Below are positions 43,884-52,609 of a stretch of DNA of 64,000 bases, piece by piece. The DNA is taken from contig NZ_JWHR01000079.1 in NCBI RefSeq assembly GCF_000808015.1, positions 35,912 to 99,911 on the forward strand, in the 5' to 3' direction. Every line of letters begins with the position of its first letter. Within the stretch, counting starts at the first letter, position 1. The notes under the pieces are model-generated. The model made no database searches. It saw nothing but the letters and a program-made list of their open reading frames with translations, and was not told where the DNA came from. The stretch comes from Terrisporobacter othiniensis (GTDB lineage: Bacteria > Bacillota > Clostridia > Peptostreptococcales > Peptostreptococcaceae). A program made the translations under genes and the position numbers.

Positions 43884-44676
43884 TGAAAATATAATATGGG
43901 ATAAGGTTAATCTTGCTAGACACAAAGATAGACCGAATGCGAAATTTTATATAGAAAATATATTTGATGATTTTATTGAACTTCATGGTGATAGATCTTT
44001 TAGGGATGATAGAGCTATAATTGGCGGAATTGGTAGTATAAATAATGTGAATGTAACAGTTATTGGCATAAACAAAGGAAAAACTACAAAAGAGAATATA
44101 GACACGAACTTTGGGATGGTTCATCCTGAGGGGTATAAAAAAGCATTAAGATTAATGAAGCAAGCCGAAAAATTTAAAAGACCTGTTATTTGTTTTATAG
44201 ATACTCCTGGTGCATTTTGTGGTATAGGAGCTGAAGAGAGAGGGCAAGGTTATGCTATTGCTCAAAACTTGCTAGAAATGAGTAGTTTAAAAACTCCTGT
44301 AATATCTATAATTATAGGGGAAGGTGGCAGCGGCGGTGCTTTAGCTCTTGCTTTAGGAGATAAAGTATATATGATGGAAAACTCTATTTATTCTATTTTA
44401 TCGCCAGAAGGATTTGCATCAATACTTTGGAAAGATGTAAGTAAAGCTAAAAAAGCAGCTTTGGCAATGAAGATAACTTCACATGATTTGAAGAACTTTG
44501 GGATAATAGACGATATTATAATAGAACCAGAGAACGGAGCTCATACAAATCCACTTCAAGCAGCCGAAAATATAAAAGAATATATATTGAATGACTTAGA
44601 TAATTTAATTCATATAGATTATGACGAACTATTAAATAATAGATATGATAAATTTAGAAAAATGGGTAATTTTTAA
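43873..44676 (+). CDS. accA: Acetyl-CoA carboxylase carboxyltransferase, alpha subunit
   Basis: A 267-residue AccA with [61 protein letters not shown] and [16 protein letters not shown] 43873 has GGGGTGA 7 bases upstream; GTG 43867 is a less likely start. It is the last gene of the fab-acc operon, and a hairpin follows at 44772-44804. Confidence 0.95.
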   Translation: MQNNENIIWDKVNLARHKDRPNAKFYIENIFDDFIELHGDRSFRDDRAIIGGIGSINNVNVTVIGINKGKTTKENIDTNFGMVHPEGYKKALRLMKQAEKFKRPVICFIDTPGAFCGIGAEERGQGYAIAQNLLEMSSLKTPVISIIIGEGGSGGALALALGDKVYMMENSIYSILSPEGFASILWKDVSKAKKAALAMKITSHDLKNFGIIDDIIIEPENGAHTNPLQAAENIKEYILNDLDNLIHIDYDELLNNRYDKFRKMGNF

Positions 44677-44771
44677 TATGACTGAACTGTAGGAAAATAG
44701 AATTTTAAGAACAAAAATGATTAACTCTAATGGAACTAGATTATGAAAAATAAAATATTGAATACTATAAA

Positions 44772-44804
44772 AAACTGGCTAATTCCAATGGAGTTAGCCA
44801 GTTT
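44772..44804. terminator. Terminator between accA and the NMO-like gene
   Basis: A 14-15-bp stem with one mismatch (AAACTGGCTAAtTCC / GGAgTTAGCCAGTTT). On the minus strand it is followed by T6, so it is strong for the NMO-like gene; on the plus strand the T-tract is shorter. Confidence 0.8.
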
Positions 44805-44818
44805 CCTTAATTTATAGT

Positions 44819-45874
44819 TTATATCTCACAAGTTAATTCATTCATAACTTCTTTTACTGATTTTAATTCATTTATTTTGTATGCATCTGCACCACAGAAT
44901 AATAAAGCATCATCAACATTTCCTTTTACTGCATTTATTAAAGCAGTTGAAATACAATAAGGTGTGTTCTTTGGGTTACAAGGAACTAAACAATTATAGC
45001 ACTTAGTAATTTTAGGTCTTGAACATAATATTGTATCAATAAATTTATTTTTTATTGCTCTTCCTGGAAGCCCAACAGGACTTTTAACTATCTTAATATC
45101 TTCTTCTTTGGCATTAATATAAGTTTGTTTAAAATTATCATGGGCATCGCACTCATGAGTAGCGACAAATCTAGTACCTACTTGAACACCGCCAGCACCT
45201 AAATCTAAATATTTTTTTACATCAATTCCAGAAGATATTCCACCAGCTGCAATTACAGGTATTTTTTTATTGTATTTTTCTTCGTACTTCTTTGTTATGT
45301 CCAAAATCTTAATAAATTCATCATCATAATTGATAGATTTTATATCATCTAATTCATCATTACTAAAACCTAAGTGGCCACCAGCTTTTGGACCTTCTAC
45401 AATTATTAAATCAGCTGTTGTATTGTCTTTTTTATCCCACATTTTTAGAATAACATGAGCTGCTTTAGATGATGAAACAATGGGAGCTATTTTAGTATTG
45501 CTGTTCTTTACTAATTTAGGTAATTGTAAAGGTAGTCCTGCTCCAGAAATTATTAAGTCACAGCCAGACTCTACTGCTGCTTTTACATGATCTTCATAAT
45601 AATTCATGGCTACCATTAAATTAACACCAATTATACCATTATTTGATTTTTCCTTGGCTATTATAAGATGCTTTTTTAAAGCCCTTAAGTTTGCTTCCAA
45701 AGTATTATTTTCAAAATCATCTTCGTCATATCCAATGCTAACACCAGATATAATACCTATACCGCCGGCATTACTAACGGCAGAAGCTAGAGATGATCTA
45801 GATATTCCTATGCCCATACCACCTTGGATTACAGGCATTTTTGCGATTAAATTTCCTATTACTAATTCTTTCAT
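44819..45874 (-). CDS. Nitronate monooxygenase/FabK-like FMN protein with C-terminal Cys motif
   Basis: A 351-residue FMN TIM barrel: MPVIQGGMGIGISRSSLASAV, GVNLMVAMNYY, DLIISGAGLPLQLP, DLIIVEGPKAGGHLG, VIAAGGISSGIDVKKYL and GVQVGTRFVATHECDAHDNFK. Near residue 290-308 is a Cys cluster (CYNCLVPCNPKNTPYC) that could hold a metal or Fe-S cluster. It is a paralogue of FabK in fold, but its oxidoreductase substrate is unknown. AGGAGG precedes the ATG on the minus strand. It converges on the fatty acid operon. Confidence 0.85.
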   Translation of the reverse strand: MKELVIGNLIAKMPVIQGGMGIGISRSSLASAVSNAGGIGIISGVSIGYDEDDFENNTLEANLRALKKHLIIAKEKSNNGIIGVNLMVAMNYYEDHVKAAVESGCDLIISGAGLPLQLPKLVKNSNTKIAPIVSSSKAAHVILKMWDKKDNTTADLIIVEGPKAGGHLGFSNDELDDIKSINYDDEFIKILDITKKYEEKYNKKIPVIAAGGISSGIDVKKYLDLGAGGVQVGTRFVATHECDAHDNFKQTYINAKEEDIKIVKSPVGLPGRAIKNKFIDTILCSRPKITKCYNCLVPCNPKNTPYCISTALINAVKGNVDDALLFCGADAYKINELKSVKEVMNELTCEI

Positions 45875-46044
45875 AAATTTCCTCCTATAATGAGGAAATT
45901 CAAAATTAAAACTAACTAAGATTAATTAATATTATACTATAAAACATAGTATTTTCATACTATAATAATCTTATGAATACATAGAAATTTCAATGATTTA
46001 AGAATAGAAAATTTAATTTTGAAAGGAGGCGTAAAAGTAACTTT

Positions 46045-46464
46045 ATGTTAAAAATAAGACCGCATCATATACTTTGCATGAGAGCGTACAGTGGTAATGG
46101 ATATAGTGAAGAATTTAAAATGAAAATGGAGGGTATCATAAAGGAGATTCAGGCTTATAATGAATTCCTTCAAGTAGATAATTTAAAAGAGGAAATTAAA
46201 GAAGTAGAGCTAGTTTTTTATACAGATAGCATTTGTGAAAAATGTCCTAACAAATTAGGTGAAAATCTTTGCTCATCTCAAGAAAAAGTTAATTTACTTG
46301 ATTTTAAAGTTATAAATCACTTTAATTTAAAAGAGGGTATATATAATTATAAGGACTTAGAAGATTTAGTATATGGGAGTATAAACGAATGCATATTTGA
46401 TGATATATGTAAAGAATGTGAATGGTATGGGATAACTAATTGTAAGGATTATATAAAATTATAA
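46045..46464 (+). CDS. DUF1284 protein
   Basis: A 139-residue protein with the DUF1284 opening KIRPHHILCMRAYSGNGYSEEF. Several Cys residues are arranged in pairs: SICEKCPNK, LCSS, DICKECEWYGITNC. An iron-sulfur or zinc site is plausible; function is unknown. AAAGGAGG lies 15 bases before the ATG, a rather long spacing, and no better in-frame start is visible. It appears monocistronic. Confidence 0.8.
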   Translation: MLKIRPHHILCMRAYSGNGYSEEFKMKMEGIIKEIQAYNEFLQVDNLKEEIKEVELVFYTDSICEKCPNKLGENLCSSQEKVNLLDFKVINHFNLKEGIYNYKDLEDLVYGSINECIFDDICKECEWYGITNCKDYIKL

Positions 46465-46519
46465 GCGAGCAATGAGGGGAATTTGAATTCACATAAAAGG
46501 CAGTTAATGGATAAAAATT

Positions 46520-46732
46520 GTGGCTTGTTTTTGTGATTTTTTGAAGTGGGTTTTCTTTATAGCAAAATCTGTTAAGGTTTCTATACAAGAACAGTTATCT
46601 AAGCATGAACATGATACTTTTGAGATTTACATATATGCATTATGGAAATGTTTAATGAAGATTTGTTCTACTTTGAAAATTGAGCATATTGAAAAATTGC
46701 TAAATTATAAATATAAAGATGTATCTAAATAA
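46520..46732 (+). CDS. Unrecognised short frame, possibly a gene remnant
   Basis: A 70-codon frame from a GTG (ACFCDFLKWVFFIAKSVKV...EHDTFEIYIYALWKCLMKI) with no ribosome site. The amphipathic composition looks protein-like, but no family is recognised. The frame ends inside the stem of a terminator (46718-46761), as real genes sometimes do. It could be the end of a lost gene. I am not sure it is translated. Confidence 0.25.
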   Translation: MACFCDFLKWVFFIAKSVKVSIQEQLSKHEHDTFEIYIYALWKCLMKICSTLKIEHIEKLLNYKYKDVSK

Positions 46733-46761
46733 TTAGGAATTATATAGATACATCTTTTTTT
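46718..46761 (+). terminator. Terminator upstream of the duplicated cassettes
   Basis: Arms 46718-46727 and 46745-46754 (GATGTATCTA/TAGATACATC) followed by T7. Confidence 0.8.
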
Positions 46762-47075
46762 GTTTTGTTTTTTACAAAAGGTATTTTATATAATGAAGAA
46801 ATGTTAAAAGTGGGTTAAATATATTAGTGTATCACATAAAAAAAAAATTGTATATTAGTTATATCAACATATTTAGACATATAATTGTCGTAAATTGTTA
46901 AATTTTAATAATTATATAAAATATGTTGTATATTATGACTAATTATTATATACTTAAAAAGAAATAAATGCGAAAAAGACAATAAATATGATATACTATA
47001 ATGTTAAAGTTATAAAATATATCTATATTTCGACTTTAAACATCAAAAAAGAAAAAATTTCATTAGAGGTGCAAA
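46733..47075. other. AT-rich upstream region of the first cassette
   Basis: This 343-base stretch is very AT-rich and holds no gene. Apart from the terminator arm at its start, the only promoter-like elements are TATACT (46992-46997) and an overlapping TATAAT (46997-47002), about 75 bases before the ATPase gene, without a clear -35. A TTGTTAAATTTTAATAA stretch near 46895 is loosely like a PhoP-type direct repeat but too degenerate to call. Confidence 0.4.
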
Positions 47076-48146
47076 ATGATACAAATTGAAAAACTAAGAA
47101 AAGTTTATGACAATGGTCACGAGGCTTTAAAAAGTATTAATCTAGAAATGAACGAGGGAGAGTTAGTATGTTTACTAGGTCCAAGTGGATGTGGTAAAAC
47201 AACAATACTAAATCTTTTAGCAGGGTTATTAGATCCTACAAGTGGAGATATAAAATTTGATAATGAGTCTGTAATAGATAAACATCCTAAAGATAGAAAC
47301 ATAGGACTAGTATTCCAAAATTATGCTTTATATCCTCACATGACAGTATTAGAAAACGTTATGTTCCCACTAACAGTAGGAAAGAAGAAAATGCCTAAAG
47401 CTGAAGCTATGGAAATTGCTAAAAAATATATGAAAATTACTAGTATAGAAGAATTAGCAGATAAAAAACCAGGAAATATGTCTGGTGGACAGCAACAAAG
47501 GGTTGCAATAACTAGAGCTTTAGTTCAAAACCCTAAAATATTATTACTAGACGAACCTCTAAGTAACTTAGATGCAAGACTTAGATTAAAAATAAGAGAA
47601 GAAATAAGAAGGTTAGTTAAAGAGATAGGAATAACAACTATATTCGTAACTCATGACCAAGAAGAAGCTTTATCAATAAGTGATAGAATAGTTCTTATGA
47701 ATGAAGGTATAGTTCAACAATTTGATATACCACAAAATTTATATTTAGAACCAGCAAACTTATTTGTTGCAAAATTCATGGGTAATCCAATCATAAACAT
47801 ATTTGAATTTGAAAAAGAAGGAAATATGTTAAAAGGAGAAAACTTCTCTATAGATTTAAATCTATTAAATAAAGACAGATTTAAAGCTGAATTAACAGAA
47901 GGTAAATACATAGTGGGTATAAGACCAGAATACTTCGTAACAAGTGAAAACCCTTTATTCAAAGCGGAAATAGAAACAGTTGAATTAATAGGAAAAGATT
48001 GTATAGTAAACTTCAATGTAAACGGAGTACATGCAAAATCTATCACTGATGTAAATCAAAATATCAGAGAAAATGATGAAGTAGGATTTGATATAGATTA
48101 CAACGGAATTTATTTATTCCAAGAGAATGGAGTTAGAGTGTATTAA
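47076..48146 (+). CDS. Cassette 1: ABC importer ATPase, UgpC-like
   Basis: A 356-residue ATPase: Walker A LGPSGCGKTTILNL, Q-loop VFQNYALYPHMTV, signature MSGGQQQRVAITRA, Walker B ILLLDEPLSNLDARLR, H-loop VTHDQEE, then a short C-terminal OB-type domain (GIRPEYFV, IDYNGIYLFQENG). AGAGGTG precedes the ATG. The stop overlaps the permease start by one base (TAATG). It drives import through the two permeases that follow. Close paralogue at 54263. Confidence 0.95.
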   Translation: MIQIEKLRKVYDNGHEALKSINLEMNEGELVCLLGPSGCGKTTILNLLAGLLDPTSGDIKFDNESVIDKHPKDRNIGLVFQNYALYPHMTVLENVMFPLTVGKKKMPKAEAMEIAKKYMKITSIEELADKKPGNMSGGQQQRVAITRALVQNPKILLLDEPLSNLDARLRLKIREEIRRLVKEIGITTIFVTHDQEEALSISDRIVLMNEGIVQQFDIPQNLYLEPANLFVAKFMGNPIINIFEFEKEGNMLKGENFSIDLNLLNKDRFKAELTEGKYIVGIRPEYFVTSENPLFKAEIETVELIGKDCIVNFNVNGVHAKSITDVNQNIRENDEVGFDIDYNGIYLFQENGVRVY

Positions 48147-49027
48147 TGAAAAAGTTAAAATATAGAGCGGAGAATTCACCACAAGCATGGTTATTTCTTT
48201 TACCAGCTTTAATAATAATAGGAATATTTAATGTTTTACCTTTAATTAAAACATTTATAATGTCTATGCAAAAAGGTACATTAAATAATTTAGAGTTTAA
48301 TGGATTTAGAAACTTCTCAGTAGTATTACAAGATCCTAAATTCCACGATGCAATAGGAAATACGGCCTTATTCTCATTTGTAGTAGTGCCTATAGGCCTT
48401 ATAATATCGATGTTTATAGCAATAACTATATTTGAAAAAATTAAACATAAAAGCTTATTTGAGACAATATTCTTTATACCATACTTAACAAGTGTAATAG
48501 CGATAGGTATAGTATTTAGATTTTTATTCAATGGAGAATATGGTTTTATAAACTACTTATTAGGTCTTATAAATGTAGGGCCAATAAACTTCTTAGATGA
48601 TCCGAGTATGAGTATGACGACTCTAATTATATTTGGTATTTGGTCAGGTCTTGCTTTTAATATAATTATATTACTTTCAGGACTTAGAACTGTGGATGAA
48701 AATTATTATAAAGTAGCAGACATGTTTGGAGCTTCAAAGTTTGAACAATTTATAAAAATAACTCTACCACAAATGATACCAACAATAACATTTTTATTAA
48801 TGGTAAACTTTATTAATGCCTTCAAAGTATATGCACAAGTATTCTCTATATTTAATGGGAAAGCAGGAATAGCAAACAGTGCAACTACAGGAGTATTTTA
48901 TATCTTCAACAAATTCTATGTTGAATACCGCTATGGTCAAGGTATGGCTGCAGCAGTAATATTATTTGCATTAATATTATTATTTACCTTAATTCAAAAC
49001 TATGTTTTAAAAAGAATATCTAAGTAG
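48146..49027 (+). CDS. Cassette 1: ABC permease, UgpA-like
   Basis: A 293-residue six-helix permease. It opens AWLFLLPALIIIGIFNVLPLIKTFIMSM and has the EAA loop YYKVADMFGASKFEQFIKITLPQM. The NAFKVYAQVFSIFNGKAG segment is typical of the UgpA/MalF group. It starts at the ATPase stop and ends 8 bases before the second permease. It shares most residues with the 55333 paralogue. Confidence 0.92.
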   Translation: MKKLKYRAENSPQAWLFLLPALIIIGIFNVLPLIKTFIMSMQKGTLNNLEFNGFRNFSVVLQDPKFHDAIGNTALFSFVVVPIGLIISMFIAITIFEKIKHKSLFETIFFIPYLTSVIAIGIVFRFLFNGEYGFINYLLGLINVGPINFLDDPSMSMTTLIIFGIWSGLAFNIIILLSGLRTVDENYYKVADMFGASKFEQFIKITLPQMIPTITFLLMVNFINAFKVYAQVFSIFNGKAGIANSATTGVFYIFNKFYVEYRYGQGMAAAVILFALILLFTLIQNYVLKRISK

Positions 49028-49035
49028 GTGAAAAA

Positions 49036-49854
49036 ATGAAAAAGGTTAATTTATTTATATCAAAAACATTTATAGGCATAATGGCCTTAATAACACTGTT
49101 TCCTTTTATATATATGATATTATCAAGTTTAATGTCATTCCAAGAGGTAACAAGTATACCACCAACACTTATACCAAAAGAGTTTAAGTGGGAAAACTTT
49201 AAATTGGCAATGGAGCAGGCACCTTTTGTTAGATATTTCTTCAATACTATAATAGTTGCTGGATTATCAACAGTAGGAACATTAATAACTTCAGTATTAG
49301 CCAGCTTTGCGTTAGTTAAATTAGAGTTTAAATATAAAGACTTATTAGTAATGGGAATGGCAGCACTTCTAATGGTACCATATGAAGTTACTGTATTTAC
49401 TAACTATCAAACAATAGCAAATATGGGATTATTAGATACTTATACAGCCTTAATACTTCCATCATTAGCAAGTATATTCTATATATTCTACTTAAAAAAT
49501 TATCTTACATCTATACCTCTTTCATACTACAAAGCGGCAAAAGTTGATGGATGTGGAGATTTAGAATTTATAAGAAGAATATTAATACCTCTTGCTAAAC
49601 CTTCATTATTTACAATGGGTATATTAAGTTTCATAAACGGATGGAACTCATTCTTATGGCCTATACTTGTGACAAATAGTAAAGAAATGAGATTATTAAG
49701 TAATGGACTTAGTGCTTTTGCTACAGAAAGTGGTACAAATGTACACTTACAAATGGCGGCTTCAACAATAGCTATAGTGCCTATATTAATTTTATACTTA
49801 ATATTTAGAAAACAAATTATAAGAGGAGTTGTAAAGAGTGGCGTTAAAGGATAA
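49036..49854 (+). CDS. Cassette 1: ABC permease, UgpE-like
   Basis: A 272-residue six-helix permease with EAA loop YYKAAKVDGCGDLEFIRRILIPLAKP and the ending GVVKSGVKG. The segment NGWNSFLWPILVTNSKEMRLLSNGL matches UgpE/MalG members. It overlaps the hydrolase gene by 17 bases, an arrangement copied exactly in cassette 2. Confidence 0.92.
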   Translation: MKKVNLFISKTFIGIMALITLFPFIYMILSSLMSFQEVTSIPPTLIPKEFKWENFKLAMEQAPFVRYFFNTIIVAGLSTVGTLITSVLASFALVKLEFKYKDLLVMGMAALLMVPYEVTVFTNYQTIANMGLLDTYTALILPSLASIFYIFYLKNYLTSIPLSYYKAAKVDGCGDLEFIRRILIPLAKPSLFTMGILSFINGWNSFLWPILVTNSKEMRLLSNGLSAFATESGTNVHLQMAASTIAIVPILILYLIFRKQIIRGVVKSGVKG

Positions 49855-51133
49855 AAAGACAAAAATAACATTCCACAATGGGATATTAACTATTGGGGGA
49901 ACAATTATAGAAATAGCATATGAAGATAGTCATATATTCTTCGATTTTGGTAGTGAGTATAATCCATCAGATCCAAAACAACCAAAAGATTTACAAGATT
50001 TATTAGATATGAATCTTGTACCATACTTAGACAATATGTTTGATCCAAGTATACCTTTAAAAGGATATGAATCTAAAGAAGATAAATTTAAAAATACAGC
50101 AGTATTCTTATCACATGTTCATTTAGATCATTCAAAAATAGTTAACTATTTAAATCCTGCAGTACCTCTATATATGTTAGAAGGAACAAAATCTTTATTA
50201 AATACTTTAAACATAAATAATGATTTCTTATTCCCACTTCATAAAGCAGGAGAGTCTAATGTTAGAGACATAAATGGTGTCAAAGAAAATGAAATAATTA
50301 AAGTTGGAGATATAAAAGTAAAAGTAATGCCAGTTGACCATGATGCATATGGTGCAAGTGGATTATTAATAGAAACTCCAGATTTAGTTATATCTTATAC
50401 AGGGGATATAAGACTTCATGGATATAGAAAAGATGCAACTTTAAACTTCTGTAAAGAAAGTGAAAATTGTGATGTCTTATTAATAGAAGGTGTTACAGTT
50501 TCTTTCCAAGAGTTAAATGAAGATGCACATGTGCCAGCAGATGATAATGAGATGGCATTAATAGAAAAGATAAATAACATTGTAAAAGAAAATCCTAATA
50601 AACAAATAACATTTAACTACTATATATCTAATATAGAAAGAATATTGAATATAATAAAAACTAATCCAAGAACTGTAGTATTAGATGCATATTATTCTTA
50701 TGTATTAAAACATGCAACAGGATATCAATCACACTATTATCAATTAGATGATAAAGATTATGGACTAGACAAAGACTTCGAAGTAGAGTTTGAAACACTT
50801 CTACAAGATGAAAGTAGCTATTTCTGGCAATTAGATACACTTGCCATTGAACAATTTGATAGATTAAAAGAGGGTGGAATTTATGTTCATTCAAATGCAA
50901 CACCACTTGGAGATTTTGACCCAGCATATGCACCATTTATAAAAAGATTCGAAGATAACAATATCGAATTTAAATTAGCGTCATGTACTGGACATGCTCA
51001 TCCATTTGATTTGATTGAAATAATAGACTTAATTAAGCCTAAACTATTAGTTCCAATTCACTCGTATCATCCAGAAAGACTTTACAATAAGTCTGGCGAT
51101 GTACTATTACCAGAAAAGAAACAAACTATATAA
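49838..51133 (+). CDS. Cassette 1: beta-CASP/RNase J-like metallo-beta-lactamase-fold hydrolase
   Basis: A 431-residue MBL-fold enzyme with GTG start and GAGGAG ten bases upstream. The metal motif is HVHLDHSKI, with VDHDAYGASG and SYTGDIRLHG following. Residues about 245-285 (ITFNYYISNIERILNIIKTN, RTVVLDAYYSYVLK) resemble the beta-CASP insert of RNase J, and CTGHAHPFDLIEII plus KPKLLVPIHSYHPERL match its last two metal/phosphate motifs. It lacks the RNase J C-terminal domain. There is no signal peptide, so it acts in the cytosol. Being locked into an importer operon suggests it cleaves a phosphodiester in the imported compound; this is inference. Confidence 0.85.
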   Translation: MALKDKKTKITFHNGILTIGGTIIEIAYEDSHIFFDFGSEYNPSDPKQPKDLQDLLDMNLVPYLDNMFDPSIPLKGYESKEDKFKNTAVFLSHVHLDHSKIVNYLNPAVPLYMLEGTKSLLNTLNINNDFLFPLHKAGESNVRDINGVKENEIIKVGDIKVKVMPVDHDAYGASGLLIETPDLVISYTGDIRLHGYRKDATLNFCKESENCDVLLIEGVTVSFQELNEDAHVPADDNEMALIEKINNIVKENPNKQITFNYYISNIERILNIIKTNPRTVVLDAYYSYVLKHATGYQSHYYQLDDKDYGLDKDFEVEFETLLQDESSYFWQLDTLAIEQFDRLKEGGIYVHSNATPLGDFDPAYAPFIKRFEDNNIEFKLASCTGHAHPFDLIEIIDLIKPKLLVPIHSYHPERLYNKSGDVLLPEKKQTI

Positions 51134-51150
51134 TTTTGGAGGATTTAATA

Positions 51151-52419
51151 ATGAAATTCAAGAAATTTGCATCATTAGCATTAGCAGCAGTCCTGACGAC
51201 TGGACTAATGACTGGATGTGGCAACAGTAAAGATGCTTCATCTGAAGAGATTGTAACAGAAATTAAAGAGCCAGTTGAAATAACATTCTGGCATGCAATG
51301 AACGGAGATTTAGAAAAAACTCTACAAAAACTAACTGATAAGTTCATGGAAGAAAATAAAAACATAACAGTAACTTTACAAAATCAATCAAGTTACCCAG
51401 AGTTACAACAAAAAATAACTGCAACAACTGCAAGTCCAAAGGACTTACCAACATTAACTCAAGCATATCCTCACTGGATGATAAATGCAATGCAAGATGA
51501 TTTACTTGTTGACTTAAAACCTTACATAGAAAATGAAACTATAGGTGATAAAAATTACGAAGATATATTAGAAGGATTCAGAACTGCTAGTGAAATAGAT
51601 GGCAAAATATATGGAATGCCTTTCAATAAATCAACAGAAGTTATATGGTATAATAAAACATTATTTGAAGAATTAGGATTAAAAGTTCCGACTACTTTTG
51701 AAGAATTTGCAGAAGTATCAAAAACTATAACTGAGAAAAAAGGTATAGTTGGTGCTGGATTTGACTCATTAAACAACTTCTACACTACTTACTTAAAAAA
51801 TAAAGGTGTAGATTTCAATAAAGATACAGATGTAACTGGTAAAGAATCAGTTGAAGCTGCTAACTACTACTTAGAGGGAATAAAAGAAGGTTACTTCAGA
51901 ATAGCTGGTACAGATATGTACTTATCAGGACCATTTGCTAATGAAACACTTGGTATGTATGTAGGATCAAATGCTGGTGAATCATTTGTTAAGCAAGGTG
52001 TAGGTGATAAGTTTGAAGTAGGTGTTGCTGCTTATCCAGCTGAATCAGCTATGCAACAAGGAACTGATTTATATGTATTCAATAATGCTTCAGCTGAACA
52101 AAAAACAGCTGCATTTGAATACTTAAAGTTCTTATCTGCAACAGAAAACCAAATAACTTGGGGAATTGAAACTGGATATATACCAGCTACTAAGAGTGCT
52201 ATAGAATCAGATGAATACAAAAACTCAGGAAGTTTAGTAGCATCTGTATTAAAAGAAGCAACATCTAAAAACTTATTCATAAACGAAGTTGCTGCAGGTG
52301 TTGATAGTGCTTACAATGAATCAAAAGTTGTAATGGAAGATATATTATCAGATGTTAAATCAGATGTTAAATCTAAATTAGAAGCATATAAAAATACTTT
52401 AACAGGAATATACGAATAA
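51151..52419 (+). CDS. Cassette 1: UgpB-like substrate-binding lipoprotein
   Basis: A 422-residue lipoprotein. The signal peptide KKFASLALAAVLTTGLMTGC ends at lipobox LMTGC. Mature segments EITFWHAMNGDLEKTLQKL, GMPFNKSTEVIWYNKTLF and YVGSNAGESFVKQGV match the UgpB group, whose known members bind glycerol-3-phosphate and its diesters. ATG 51151 follows TGGAGGA. Codon use is strongly biased (many AAC, TTC and GCT codons), suggesting high expression. The gene is followed by a terminator at 52452-52480. Confidence 0.93.
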   Translation: MKFKKFASLALAAVLTTGLMTGCGNSKDASSEEIVTEIKEPVEITFWHAMNGDLEKTLQKLTDKFMEENKNITVTLQNQSSYPELQQKITATTASPKDLPTLTQAYPHWMINAMQDDLLVDLKPYIENETIGDKNYEDILEGFRTASEIDGKIYGMPFNKSTEVIWYNKTLFEELGLKVPTTFEEFAEVSKTITEKKGIVGAGFDSLNNFYTTYLKNKGVDFNKDTDVTGKESVEAANYYLEGIKEGYFRIAGTDMYLSGPFANETLGMYVGSNAGESFVKQGVGDKFEVGVAAYPAESAMQQGTDLYVFNNASAEQKTAAFEYLKFLSATENQITWGIETGYIPATKSAIESDEYKNSGSLVASVLKEATSKNLFINEVAAGVDSAYNESKVVMEDILSDVKSDVKSKLEAYKNTLTGIYE

Positions 52420-52451
52420 GTATTTTTAAGTTAGATGTAATTTTACAAGGG

Positions 52452-52480
52452 GATGTCTTAAATTTTAAGACATCTTCTTT
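52452..52480 (+). terminator. Terminator between lipoprotein and phosphatase genes in cassette 1
   Basis: A perfect inverted repeat at 52452-52474 (GATGTCTTAAA/TTTAAGACATC) is followed by TTCTTT. It has no equivalent in cassette 2. Confidence 0.8.
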
Positions 52481-52492
52481 ATTTTATATAGT

Positions 52493-52537
52493 TGGAATTT
52501 ATAATTTATTTAGTTTATATATAAATTGCAAATTCCA
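52493..52537. repeat. Long imperfect inverted repeat upstream of the phosphatase gene
   Basis: TGGAATTTATAATTTA (52493-52508) pairs with TAAATTGCAAATTCCA (52522-52537) with two mismatches and a 13-base loop. It lies between the terminator and the phosphatase start and is absent from cassette 2. It may be a leader structure or an insertion remnant. Confidence 0.5.
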
Positions 52538-52609
52538 GCTACTTAAAGTATAGCGGAACAAGTTGTGGAGATATAATCAAAGCGAATTTTTTATAAAAAG
52601 GAGAAAAAT

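Noticed and set aside
46890..46930. PhoP/Pho-box-like repeats upstream of cassette 1
   Set aside because: The AT-rich stretch allows many TTAA-type half-sites by chance; spacing and consensus are not good enough to call a Pho box, though Pi control of the cassettes would be attractive.
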